DNA from: Palsa-504 sp963818225
GTDB taxonomy: Bacteria > Actinomycetota > Actinomycetes > Streptosporangiales > Streptosporangiaceae
Direction of reading: 5' to 3'
DNA: 64,000 nt
NCBI GenBank assembly: GCA_963818225.1
Contig: CAWFRO010000011.1
Coordinates: 434,001-498,000, forward strand
Under the pieces are notes generated by a model. It saw nothing but the letters and a program-made list of their open reading frames with translations. It made no database searches and was not told the origin of the DNA. Made by a program: the position numbers and the translations under genes. Below are positions 36,690-45,323 of this stretch, one piece after another. Position 1 is the first letter of the stretch. Every line of letters begins with the position of its first letter.

Positions 36690-37465
36690 CCGAGCCGCCC
36701 GCCGCCCGCGTGACCGAGGGGCCCGCCGCCCGCATCGCGATGTGGTCCGGCCCGCGGACCGTGTCCACCGCCTTGATGCGGGCCTGGGAGAACCGGCCGG
36801 ACACGGTCGTCACCGACGAGCCGCTCTACGCCTTCTACCTGGACCGCACCGGCCTTGATCATCCCGGCCGGGACGAGGTGATCGCCAGCCAGCCCACCGA
36901 CTGGCGGGTCGTGCTGGCCCGCCAGGCCAGCGCCCCGCTGCCGCCCGGGGTGCGCATCAGCTACGCCAAGCACATGACGCACCACCTGCTGCCGGAGGTG
37001 GACCGCGCCGCCCTGGGCCCGCTGCGGCACGCGCACCTGATCAGGGACCCGCGCGAGCTGCTCGCCTCCTACGCCCGGGTACGCGCCGAACCGAGCCTGG
37101 ACGACCTCGGCCTGCGGCAGCAGGCGGAGATCTTCGAGACGTTCGGCGGCCCGGTCGTCGACTCCCGCGACCTGCTCACCGACCCGGAAGGGATCCTGCG
37201 CGCCCTGTGCCGGGCCCTGGACGTGCCGTTCGACCGCGCCATGCTGTCCTGGCCGGCCGGGCCGCGGGACAGCGACGGCGTGTGGGCGCCCTACTGGTAC
37301 GCCAGCGTGCACGCCTCCACCGGCTTCGCCGCCTACCGGCCCCCGGCCGAGCCGCTGCCCGCCCGCCTCGAACCGCTCGCCGGCGAGTGCATGCCGTATT
37401 ACCTGCGGCTGCACTCCTACCGGATCTCCAGCCAGGGAGCTGCTGATGCTGCAGACCTACGATGA
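36686..37465 (+). CDS. sulfotransferase-like P-loop protein
   Basis: 259 residues. MWSGPRTVSTALMRAWEN is a degenerate PAPS/P-loop start as in sulfotransferase-family proteins, followed by TVVTDEPLYAFYL and YAKHMTHHLLPEVD. The GTG start overlaps the dehydrogenase stop (GTGA), and its own 3' end overlaps the next gene by 20 bases. In other actinomycetes this protein accompanies class IV aminotransferases; sulfotransferase activity is not demonstrated by sequence alone. Confidence 0.75.
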   Translation: MTEPPAARVTEGPAARIAMWSGPRTVSTALMRAWENRPDTVVTDEPLYAFYLDRTGLDHPGRDEVIASQPTDWRVVLARQASAPLPPGVRISYAKHMTHHLLPEVDRAALGPLRHAHLIRDPRELLASYARVRAEPSLDDLGLRQQAEIFETFGGPVVDSRDLLTDPEGILRALCRALDVPFDRAMLSWPAGPRDSDGVWAPYWYASVHASTGFAAYRPPAEPLPARLEPLAGECMPYYLRLHSYRISSQGAADAADLR

Positions 37466-38345
37466 GCGCAACCGCGACCTGATCGTCAACGTGGGCGGCC
37501 AGCTCACCCACCGGGACCAGGCCCGGATCAGCCCGTTCGATTCGGCCGTCCAGGGCGGCGATGCCGTGTGGGAGGGCCTCCGGCTCTACGGCGGCCGGAT
37601 CTTCCGGCTGGATGAGCACCTGGCCCGGCTGCGGGACTCAGCCAAGGCGCTGGCGTTCGACCAGCTCCCCTCGGCCGGGGAGATCACGGAGCAGATCAGG
37701 CGCACGATCGCCGCGAACGGCATGCGCGACGGGGTGCACATCAGGCTCACCCTGACCCGCGGCGTGAAGATCACCTCCGGCATGGATCCCCGGCTCAACC
37801 AGGCCGGGCCGACGCTGATCGTGCTGGCCGAGTACAAGGACCCGGTCTATGACGCCGCCGGCATCACGCTGATCACCGCGAGCGTGCGCCGCCCGGCCCC
37901 GGACTGCCTCGATCCCAAGATCCACCACAACAATCTGCTGCCGTCGATCCTGGCCAAGATCGAGGCCAACGCGGCCGGCGCCGACGACGCGGTGATGCTC
38001 GACCACCGCGGCTTCATCGCCGAGACCAACGCCACCCACATCTTCATGGTGCGCAGTGGCCAGCTCACCACCCCGACCACGCGGTCCTGCCCGGAGGGCA
38101 TCACCCGCGCGGCCGTGCTCGAGCTGGCCGCCGCCGCGGGGATCGCGTGCGAGACAGGCGACTACACGCTGCCCCAGCTCTACACCGCTGACGAGGCGTT
38201 CGTGACCGGCACCATGGGCGGCCTGGTCCCGGTCCTGTCCGTGGACGGCCGCACCATCGGCGACAGCACCCGCGGCCCCGTGACCAAGCGCCTGACCGCC
38301 CTGTTCGCCGACCTCACCGCCACCACCGGCACCCCCGTCACCTAA
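37446..38345 (+). CDS. class IV PLP aminotransferase (IlvE / D-amino-acid transaminase type)
   Basis: 299 residues, fold-type IV: SAVQGGDAVWEGLRLYGGRI, DPKIHHNNLLPSILAKIEAN (PLP lysine region), AVMLDHRGFIAETNATHIFM, EGITRAAVLELAAAAGI and EAFVTGTMGGLVPV. It could transaminate branched-chain or D-amino acids or act as aminodeoxychorismate lyase; the motif NATHIF does not settle which. It is translationally overlapped with the sulfotransferase-like gene. Confidence 0.82.
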   Translation: MLQTYDERNRDLIVNVGGQLTHRDQARISPFDSAVQGGDAVWEGLRLYGGRIFRLDEHLARLRDSAKALAFDQLPSAGEITEQIRRTIAANGMRDGVHIRLTLTRGVKITSGMDPRLNQAGPTLIVLAEYKDPVYDAAGITLITASVRRPAPDCLDPKIHHNNLLPSILAKIEANAAGADDAVMLDHRGFIAETNATHIFMVRSGQLTTPTTRSCPEGITRAAVLELAAAAGIACETGDYTLPQLYTADEAFVTGTMGGLVPVLSVDGRTIGDSTRGPVTKRLTALFADLTATTGTPVT

Positions 38346-38392
38346 GTCCCCCAGCCCCTCCCCAGGCACCGCGCCGCTGGCCGCACCGGAAC

Positions 38393-38444
38393 CAATGAGA
38401 GTGGCGCTGTGCTGGTTCTATCCGTCGCGGAGCCACTCTCATTG
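38393..38444. terminator. 13-bp inverted repeat after the aminotransferase gene
   Basis: CAATGAGAGTGGC at 38393-38405 pairs perfectly with 38432-38444 around a 26-base loop. It lies 47 bases past the aminotransferase stop. There is no U-tract, so it may be a weak terminator or an operator for the downstream gene. Confidence 0.45.
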
Positions 38445-38590
38445 AGCAGCGGACCCACACCACGGGCCCCGCACGGCGCGGAACCGGGCGTCGGCCGAGG
38501 CTAAAGGCGGGCGTGGCTGATAAAAAGGGTGCGTGCGCGACCCGGTACCGGTTCGGTACCACACCACCATCGGCGGAAGGGGGCGGACCG

Positions 38591-39388
38591 GTGCCGGTCA
38601 TCGTCATCACTGGGGCCGCGGGCCTCGTCGGGTCCATGCTGCGGCCCAGGCTGGCCCGGCCGGGACGGACGCTGCGGCTGCTGGACCTCACGGCCATCAC
38701 CCCCGGGACGGGTGAGGAGGCCATCCAGGCCTCGGTGACCGACCTGGAGGCGATGACGGCCGCCTGCCGGGGCGCGGACGCCGTCATCCACCTGGCCGGG
38801 ATCCCCGGCGAAGCGCCCTGGCCGCGCATTCTCGAGACGAACATCAACGGCGGCTACACCGTGTTCGAGGCGGCCCGCCGGGCCGGGACCCCGCGGGTGA
38901 TCTTCGCGTCGTCCAACCACGCGGTGGGGTTCACCCCGCGGGCGGCCTTCCCGGTCCCCGACTACGCCTTTCCCGCGCCGGACACCTACTACGGCGTGGC
39001 CAAGGCGGCCACCGAGGCCACCGCCGCGATGTACCACTACCGGTACGGCCTGGACGCGATCTGCGTGCGCATCCTGTCCTGCTTCCCGCGGCCGTCCACC
39101 GTGCGGATGCTGTCGACCTGGCTGTCCCCTGATGACGCGGGCCGGCTCTTCGAGGCGTGCCTGACCGCGGAGCGGCCGGGATTCCGGGTGGTCTTCGGGG
39201 TCTCGGCCAACACCCGCGGCGGCTGGGTGTCGCTGGCCGAGGCCCGGGCCCTGGGCTACCAGCCGCGCGACGACGCGGAGGCGTACGCCGCCGAGATCAT
39301 CGCCGAGCACGGCGAGCCCGATCCGGACGATCCCGCGCTGCGGTTCCTGGGCGGCGAGTTCACCTTTCCCGGCGCGCAGGTTCCTTGA
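38591..39388 (+). CDS. NAD-dependent epimerase/dehydratase, uronate dehydrogenase-like
   Basis: 265 residues, extended SDR: TGAAGLVGSMLRPRLA, DAVIHLAGIPGEAPWPRILE (the typical Udh loop), ASSNHAVGFTPR, YYGVAKAATEATAAMY (Tyr-x3-Lys) and TRGGWVSLAEARALGYQPRD at the end. Uronate dehydrogenases oxidise glucuronate or galacturonate with NAD. GTG 38591 follows GGAAGGGGG; an upstream start would add 26 unrelated residues. The 3' end overlaps the convergent regulator gene by 29 bases. Confidence 0.85.
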   Translation: MPVIVITGAAGLVGSMLRPRLARPGRTLRLLDLTAITPGTGEEAIQASVTDLEAMTAACRGADAVIHLAGIPGEAPWPRILETNINGGYTVFEAARRAGTPRVIFASSNHAVGFTPRAAFPVPDYAFPAPDTYYGVAKAATEATAAMYHYRYGLDAICVRILSCFPRPSTVRMLSTWLSPDDAGRLFEACLTAERPGFRVVFGVSANTRGGWVSLAEARALGYQPRDDAEAYAAEIIAEHGEPDPDDPALRFLGGEFTFPGAQVP

Positions 39389-39884
39389 GGTTAGCCGCCC
39401 GGTACTCCTCCCAGCGCTTGATGACCTCGGGCATCTCCGCGGCGACGAAGTCGAAGAAGGCGGCGTGCCCGGCCAGCCGCGCGGCGGCCGGGGTGCCCGG
39501 CCCGAGCAGCTCGATACCCTCCCGGATCAGCGTCGCCCAGCGCTGCATGACCTGGTCACGCAGCCGGAACATGTCACTCCACACGTCGTCGGGCATCCGG
39601 TAGTAGTCCCGGCGGGAGCCCGGCACCCGCTCCTTGTGCACCAGGCCGAGCTGGATCAGGTAACGCACCCCGCCCGATACCGCGGCCGGGCTGACCCGCA
39701 GCATGCCGCCCAGCTCGGCGGCGGTGAGGCGGCCGGAGTCGGTGACCAGGAGGGCGACGAACACCCGGGCCGGCATGGCCGGGAACCCCGCGGCGACCAG
39801 CACGGACGAGAACCGCTCAACGTAACCGAACAGAGGGTCTTTCGGCCCTCCCGTCTCCTCCGGGCGGTCCGGCACGATGGTCAT
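39360..39884 (-). CDS. MarR/GbsR-type transcriptional regulator
   Basis: About 174 residues with a winged helix (about 40-105): LTAAELGGMLRVSPAAVSGG, then RYLIQLGLVHKERVPGSRRD, and a helical C-terminal dimer part (AAFFDFVAAEMPEVIKRWEE). ATG 39884 is used, but GGAGG lies only one base before it; GTG 39875, ten bases after GGAGG, may be the true start. It is divergent from an ABC transporter operon that it probably represses. Confidence 0.8.
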   Translation of the reverse strand: MTIVPDRPEETGGPKDPLFGYVERFSSVLVAAGFPAMPARVFVALLVTDSGRLTAAELGGMLRVSPAAVSGGVRYLIQLGLVHKERVPGSRRDYYRMPDDVWSDMFRLRDQVMQRWATLIREGIELLGPGTPAAARLAGHAAFFDFVAAEMPEVIKRWEEYRAANLKEPARRER

Positions 39885-39966
39885 ACCTCCTGAGGGCGCC
39901 GCGAGGACACCAGGGTACATCGTTTCTAACATTCATAATTTCGTGAAATCTGTGTAGGCTGAAATC
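39885..39966. promoter_or_regulatory. divergent control region of regulator and ABC operon
   Basis: An 82-base AT-rich gap in otherwise GC-rich DNA. ATTTC-GT-GAAAT at 39938-39949 is a short dyad just upstream of the ABC gene and is the best operator candidate for the MarR-like protein. Confidence 0.45.
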
Positions 39967-40869
39967 ATGCCGAACGCGATCGAGACCCGGGCCCTGACCA
40001 AGTCGTTCGGCCGTACGGTGGCCCTCGACGGCCTCGACCTGACCGTGCGCACCGGCGAGGTGCACGCCTTCCTCGGCCCGAACGGCGCGGGCAAGACCAC
40101 CACCATCCGCATCCTGCTCGGCCTCCTGCGCAAGGACGGCGGCCAGGCCGTCCTGCTCGGCGGCGACCCGTGGCGCGACGCCGTCAGCCTGCACCGCCGG
40201 CTGGCCTACGTGCCCGGCGACGTGACCCTGTGGCCCGGCCTGACCGGGGGCCAGATCATCGACCTGCTCGGGCGGCTGCGCGGCGGCCTGGACGCCAAGC
40301 GCCGGCAGGAGCTGACCGAGCGGTTCGACCTGGACCCGGCGAAGAAGACGCGCGCCTACTCCAAGGGCAACCGGCAGAAGATCGCGCTGATCGCGGCGCT
40401 GGCCAGCGACGCGGAGCTGCTGCTGCTCGACGAGCCGACGGCCGGGCTGGACCCGCTGATGGAGGCGGCCTTCCGCGACTGCGTCAACGAGGAGCGCAAG
40501 GACGGCCGCACCATCCTGCTGTCCAGCCACATCCTGGCCGAGGCCGAGGCGCTGTCGGACCGGGTGACGATCATCCGGGCCGGCCGCGCCGTGGAGACCG
40601 GCACGCTGGCGGAGATGCGCCACCTGACCAGGGATCTGGTCGAGGCCGAGCTGGCCGGCCCGGTCAGCCTCGACGGCGTGCCCGGCGTGCACGACCTGGC
40701 GACCGACGGCCCGCGGCTGCGCTGCGAGGTGGATCACGCCGCGCTGAACGAGGTCCTGGCCCGCCTGACCGCGGCCGGCGTCCGCTCCCTGACCTGCCGC
40801 CCGCCGACCTTGGAGGAGCTGTTCCTGCGTCATTATTCTTCCGAACGGACCGGCGCCGGAGCCCCGTGA
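39967..40869 (+). CDS. ABC transporter ATP-binding protein
   Basis: 300 residues: Walker A GPNGAGKTTTIR, ABC signature in the degenerate form YSKGNRQK, Walker B LLLLDEPTAGLDPLM and switch His in LLSSHILAEAEAL. It is of the drug-exporter (DrrA-like) group, with a C-terminal extension that contacts its permease. The permease gene starts within its stop codon (TGATG). It probably exports a hydrophobic compound under control of the divergent MarR-like regulator. Confidence 0.92.
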   Translation: MPNAIETRALTKSFGRTVALDGLDLTVRTGEVHAFLGPNGAGKTTTIRILLGLLRKDGGQAVLLGGDPWRDAVSLHRRLAYVPGDVTLWPGLTGGQIIDLLGRLRGGLDAKRRQELTERFDLDPAKKTRAYSKGNRQKIALIAALASDAELLLLDEPTAGLDPLMEAAFRDCVNEERKDGRTILLSSHILAEAEALSDRVTIIRAGRAVETGTLAEMRHLTRDLVEAELAGPVSLDGVPGVHDLATDGPRLRCEVDHAALNEVLARLTAAGVRSLTCRPPTLEELFLRHYSSERTGAGAP

Positions 40870-42531
40870 TGACCGTTCTCGCCCACCCTGGCCGGACGGG
40901 CGGCGGCCTGACCGGCACCGGCCAGCTCATGCGGCTCGCGGTGCGCCGCGACCGGATCGCGCTGCCCGCCGTCAGCTACGTGATCGCCGCAGCTGGTGGC
41001 GGGCACGGCCGAGACGTTCAAGCGGCTCTACCCGACGGCGGCCGGGCGGGCCGCCCTGGCCGCCACCGGCGCCAGCAACCCGGCCCTGCGCTTCCTGTAC
41101 AGCCGGATCTACGGGGACTCTCTCGGCTCGCTCACCACCTGGCGGTACGGGATGTGGGCCGGCCTGTTCGCCGCGCTGGCGGCGATCTTCGTGGTGATCA
41201 GGCACACCCGGTCCGACGAGGAGGCGGGCCGGCTGGAGCTGGTCGGCTCGGCCGCCGTGGGCCGCCAGGCGGCGCTGGCCGCCGCGCTGGCCACGTCGGC
41301 CGCGGCCAGCGCCGGGATGATGGTCCTGCTGTGCGTGCTGCTGCCGCTGACGGGCCTGCCCGTGGCCGGCTCGGTCCTGCTCGCGCTGGCCATCGGCTGC
41401 TGCGCGCTGGCCTTCACCGGGATCGCCGCCGTGGCCGCCCAGCTGACCGCCAGCGCCCGCACCGCACGCGGGATCGCCCTCGGCGTCCTGGGTGTCGCCT
41501 TCGTGCTGCGCGGCGTCGGCGACGCGGCCGGCGCGAGCGGGCCATCCTGGCTGTCGTGGCTGTCGCCGCTCGGCTGGATCCAGTTCACCCAGCCGTTCGC
41601 CGCCCGGGACTGGTGGGTGCTGAGCCTGCCGCTCGCGGTCGCCGCGGCGGGCACCGGGCTGGCCTTCGAGCTGGCCGCCCGGCGTGACCACGGCTCCGGG
41701 CTGCTGCCTGACCGGCCCGGGCCGCCGGCCGCCTCAGCGGCGCTGCGCGGCCCGCTCGGCCTGGCCTGGCGGCTTCAGCGCGGCGCGCTGATGGGCTGGG
41801 CGGTCGGCTACGCGGTCACGTTCGCCGCCTGCGGGGCCGCGGCCCAGGGCATCGGCCAGCTGTTGGGGACCAGCACCGCGCTGCAGCACGAGTTCACCCG
41901 GCTGGGCGGCCAGGCGGCCATCACCAACGCGTACCTGGCCGCCCTGATGCTCCTGGCCGGCCTGGTCGCCGCCGCGTTCGCGATATCGACGGTGCTGCGC
42001 CTGCGCACCGAGGAAACCGGGGGTCAGGCCGAGCCGGTGCTGGCCACCGCGACCGGGCGGGCCCGCTGGGCCCTCGGCCAGATCACCGTCGCGGTCGGCG
42101 GCGCCGCGGTCCTGCTGGCCGTCGCGGGGGTGGCGACCGGTCTCGGCTACGGCCTGCGGACCGGATCGGCGGGCCCCGGGTCGGTCGGCGCCGGGTCGGT
42201 CGGTATAGAGGCGGCGCGGCTGACCGGCGCGGCGCTGGCTCAGCTGCCGTCTGTGCTGGTCATGGCCGGGGTGGCCGTGGCGCTGTTCGGGCTGGCGCCC
42301 GCGGCGTCGATCGCCGGCGCGTGGACCGCTCTGGGCCTGGTGGTGGTGATCAACCTGTTCGGCCAGGTGCTGCAGGTATCGCACTGGGTCCTGGACATCT
42401 CACCGTTCACGCACGCGCCCAGGCTGCCCGGCGGCACGGTGCCGGCCACCGCGCTGGCCTGGCTGTGCGGCGTTGCGCTGGTCCTCGGCGCGGCCGGCCT
42501 GGCCGGGCTGCGCCGCCGTGACATCGGCTGA
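40869..42531 (+). CDS. ABC transporter permease, polyketide-antibiotic-exporter type, one frameshift
   Basis: About 550 residues with 10-12 hydrophobic helices. The N terminus from ATG 40869 (MTVLAHPGRTGGGLTGTGQL, then LPAVSYVI) is in one frame; from about 40990 the reading continues in the next (VAGTAETFKRLYPTAAGRAA) to the stop at 42531. One extra base near 40986-40992 explains the break. Repeated SPLGWIQFTQPFA and SPFTHAPRLPGG motifs at the ends of the two halves are typical of TnrB3-like exporter permeases. Confidence 0.85.
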
Positions 42532-42540
42532 CCGCGAGCG

Positions 42541-44112
42541 CTACGCGGCGCTGCCGCGACCGGCGAGCGCCTCGCTGGTGACCAGCAGGCGGGCCAGCGC
42601 CGCGGCCTGGTCGCGGATCTCCGGGATGGCCGTGGTCTCATACCAGCGCCCGCGCAGCGGGGGACCGAGGGTGAAGATGTCGGGCGCCGGCCTGCCGCCC
42701 GCGTCGTGCACGGCGCCCCGGGCGTCGGCGTCCAGCCCCAGCCGCAGCGGGCCCGGCCGGGCGAGCCCGGCGTCCAGCAGCTGGCGCAGCAGCGGATCGG
42801 CGGTCGCCATGATCTCGCCGGCCGGCCCGGTGCAGTTGAGCAGCCAGCCGGCCGACAGCTCGGCCGCCGGGCCGCCGCCCTCGACGCGGACCCGCACGCC
42901 GTCGGCCTGCGCCCCGGCCGCGGTCACCCGCCCGGCCAGCACCGACAGCCGCCCGGCCGATCGCAGCGCGCCGATCCGGCGGGCGGTCGCGGGCGGCATC
43001 CGGTGGCGGTGCACTTCCCAGTAGCGCGCGGCCAGGCGCAGGAACGCGCGCTTGTCCGCCTCGGTCAGCTGATCCCACAGCCGCGGGATCAGCGGCCGGA
43101 GCGCGTCCACCACGTCCTGCCAGTCGCCGGGATACCCGGCGGCGCTGGCCCGCACCTCGCGGATCAGCCCGGCCAGGCCGACCGGAGCCCCTGCCTCGCG
43201 GATCAGCCCGGCCAGGCCGACCGGAGCTCCTGCCTCGCGGATCAGCCCGGCCAGGCCGATCTGGGCCGCTGTCTCTCGGCTTAGCCCGGCCAGGCCGATC
43301 GGAGCCCCTGCCTCGCGGATCAGCCCGGCCACGCCGGCCGTGGCCACCGCCCCGCGGCTGAGCGGCCGGCCGCCCGCCACCGGCCTGGGCCAGTGGTGGC
43401 ACAGCGGGAGCAGCCCGTGGCGGGAGACGGCGTGCACCACCGCACGCGGGTGCGCGTCGGTGATCGCGACCGCCACGTCCAGCATGGTCAGCCCGGTGCC
43501 CGCCACGATAACCGGGCTGCCGTCCATGGCCGGCTTCAGCGCGCCGGGCTCCCACGGGTCGGCGATGTAACGGCCGTTACCGGGATCGGGGATGAGCGGC
43601 GCCGACGGCAGGTTGCCGGTGGCCAGGATGGCGACGTCGGCGTCGATGCGGCCGTCGGCGGCTAGATACAGGCGCAGCGGCCGGCCGTGGTCGCTGCGCC
43701 GCATCGCGATGACCTGCGCGGTGATGTGGCTGACCCGGGCCGCGGGCAGCGCGGCCCGTTCGGTTTCTTCGAGCAGTTCACGCAGATAGCGGCCGTAGTC
43801 GGGCCGGGACAGGAAGCCGTCGCGGCTCAGCCCGGCCCGGTCTGCCCAGCGGGTCAGGTGTCCGGGGTCCCCGGCCAGGGCGCTCATCACATGCGCCGGC
43901 GAGTTCAGCAGGTGGGCCGGATGCGCGGTGGAGTACGCCTGGCCGAGCCCGTGGCGGCCGTGCCGGTCGATCAGGGCCACCCGCAGCGGCACCTGCTGCC
44001 TGGCGGCCTCCCCGAGCAGGTGGATGACGGCGAGCGTGCCGCTGGCCCCTCCGCCGACCACCGCGATGACTGGTCCGCGCCGGGCGGCGGACGGATCGCT
44101 CCACGATTGCAC
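42541..44112 (-). CDS. FAD/NAD(P)-binding protein with internal 13-residue tandem repeat
   Basis: 523 residues. FAD motif VIAVVGGGASGTLAVIHLLG at the N terminus, GQAYSTAHPAHLLNSPA (typical of the FAD-NAD(P)-binding HCN-like family), VIVAGTGLTMLDVAVAI as second nucleotide motif and LLNCTGPAGEI late. Between residues about 258 and 317 a 13-residue unit (GLIREAGAPVGLA) is repeated four to five times, extending a helix that in relatives occurs once before a DWQDVVDALRP segment. It is divergent from a GntR regulator. Reaction unknown. Confidence 0.82.
   Translation of the reverse strand: MQSWSDPSAARRGPVIAVVGGGASGTLAVIHLLGEAARQQVPLRVALIDRHGRHGLGQAYSTAHPAHLLNSPAHVMSALAGDPGHLTRWADRAGLSRDGFLSRPDYGRYLRELLEETERAALPAARVSHITAQVIAMRRSDHGRPLRLYLAADGRIDADVAILATGNLPSAPLIPDPGNGRYIADPWEPGALKPAMDGSPVIVAGTGLTMLDVAVAITDAHPRAVVHAVSRHGLLPLCHHWPRPVAGGRPLSRGAVATAGVAGLIREAGAPIGLAGLSRETAAQIGLAGLIREAGAPVGLAGLIREAGAPVGLAGLIREVRASAAGYPGDWQDVVDALRPLIPRLWDQLTEADKRAFLRLAARYWEVHRHRMPPATARRIGALRSAGRLSVLAGRVTAAGAQADGVRVRVEGGGPAAELSAGWLLNCTGPAGEIMATADPLLRQLLDAGLARPGPLRLGLDADARGAVHDAGGRPAPDIFTLGPPLRGRWYETTAIPEIRDQAAALARLLVTSEALAGRGSAA
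43163..43335 (-). repeat. 39-bp in-frame tandem repeat, 4.4 copies
   Basis: Units begin at 43163, 43202, 43241, 43280 and 43319 (period 39 exactly). Units 1-3 are nearly identical; the fourth is diverged. Period divisible by three keeps the frame open, encoding 13-residue repeats in the FAD protein. Confidence 0.85.
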
Positions 44113-44118
44113 CCCTCC

Positions 44119-44133
44119 ATAATAATCTATTAT
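44119..44133. promoter_or_regulatory. AT-rich dyad at the FAD gene start
   Basis: ATAATA-ATC-TATTAT, immediately upstream of the minus-strand gene starting at 44112. Candidate operator for the divergent GntR-type regulator. Confidence 0.4.
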
Positions 44134-44221
44134 GTCGATAGGTTGAATAGGATATTCAGGATAACGTGGGCGAGCGCGGCGTGACCTGGGACCGGCGTCC
44201 CCGGCTCACCTCGGGACGGGC

Positions 44222-44249
44222 GTGCGATCCCCGGATCCGGGGATCGCAC
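44222..44249. promoter_or_regulatory. perfect 28-bp palindrome upstream of GntR gene
   Basis: The half-site GTGCGATCCCCGGA is followed directly by its exact reverse complement, with no spacer. It lies 77 bases before the GntR start, between divergent genes. A symmetric dimer operator is the natural reading. Confidence 0.6.
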
Positions 44250-44326
44250 TTTGCATACTGTCGCCGATAAGCTGTCCGCGTTCGTGCAGCCGTGTGGAGG
44301 GGTGGCCCGGTGGCCAAGGTTGACGG

Positions 44327-44980
44327 ATGCCGACGGTGGTGATCCGGCCGCTGCAGCGGCCGGCGCCGCTGCGCCAGTCGGTCCACGACGCGCTGATCGA
44401 CATGATCGTCGGCGGCGAGCTGCCCCCCGGGCAGCACATTATCGAGACCGACCTGGCCCGGCAGCTCGGGGTCAGCAGGCAGCCGGTCCGCGAGGCGCTG
44501 CACCGCATGGAAACCGAAGGCTGGGTGGACCTGCGGCCCAGCCAGGGTGCCTTCGTGCATGTGCCGACCGGCTCGGAGGTCGACGAGCTGCTCGACGTGC
44601 GCGCGCTGCTCGAGGCCGAGACGGCCAGGCTCGCGGCCCGGGCCGCGACCGGAGCCCAGGTGGCCCGGCTCCGGGAGCTGTGCGCCGCGGGCCAGGACGC
44701 GGCCGGACAGGATGACCCCAGCCGCGCGGCCGAGGCGAACGACTCGTTCCACGCCGAGATCGCGCTGGCCGCGGGCAACTCAGTCCTCGCCGAGCTGGCC
44801 GGCATCGTGGGCCGCCGGGTCCGCTGGTACTACCGGCTGGGCGCCCCGGAGCGCGGGCGCAGCTTGTGGCTCGAGCACGCTGAGCTCGTCGACGCGATCG
44901 AGGCGGGCGACCCGGACCGGGCCCAGCTGCTGGCCCGCGGGCACGCCGAGCGGGCCAGGGACACCTACCACGGCGCCTGA
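44327..44980 (+). CDS. GntR-family regulator, FadR subfamily
   Basis: 217 residues: winged helix (about 15-75, HDALIDMIVGGELPPGQHII, then DLARQLGVSRQPVREALHRM) and an all-helical FCD ligand domain (about 85-210) with metal-type residues in EANDSFHAEIALAAGN and HAELVDAIEAGD. It probably binds a carboxylate metabolite and controls the divergent FAD enzyme. No ribosome site is strong; ATG 44327 gives the normal length. Confidence 0.88.
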   Translation: MPTVVIRPLQRPAPLRQSVHDALIDMIVGGELPPGQHIIETDLARQLGVSRQPVREALHRMETEGWVDLRPSQGAFVHVPTGSEVDELLDVRALLEAETARLAARAATGAQVARLRELCAAGQDAAGQDDPSRAAEANDSFHAEIALAAGNSVLAELAGIVGRRVRWYYRLGAPERGRSLWLEHAELVDAIEAGDPDRAQLLARGHAERARDTYHGA

Positions 44981-45323
44981 CTACGGCCCATGCGGTCGGC
45001 GTTCGTCGCGATCTGCGCCGGGGCACGGGCAAGTTGCCGGCCAAATGCCCTTGTTGCAGAGAGTTACCGTGTACTCTCCGTGAGTATGACCGAGCATGCG
45101 CGACTTGCCGTAAACGATGGAATGCACCATAACGACGGCTGCTGAGCAGTACCGTAAGACCGCATTACCGACCACTGCCGCTGAATTATCCAAGTAGGCA
45201 GCAGGGTGTCTCGTTTGTCGCGAAGATGCTTGTTGGCGTTGGACTGATCGGAACGCAGCACTTCAGCACGTAGCACTGTGATCATTGACCTGCTGTACGA
45301 CAGACAGGGGAGTGACCCGGTAT
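44981..45323. other. intergenic region
   Basis: About 340 bp with lower GC, no gene that I trust. It is the upstream region of the large surface-related protein at 45324; promoter elements cannot be fixed. Confidence 0.35.

Noticed and set aside
43163..43335. 39-bp repeats as CRISPR or iteron origin
   Set aside because: No spacers; repeats are in frame inside a gene and keep its coding sense.
34250..45000. secondary-metabolite gene cluster
   Set aside because: An antibiotic-exporter-like ABC pair and glycosyltransferases are present, but no PKS, NRPS, terpene or RiPP core enzyme.
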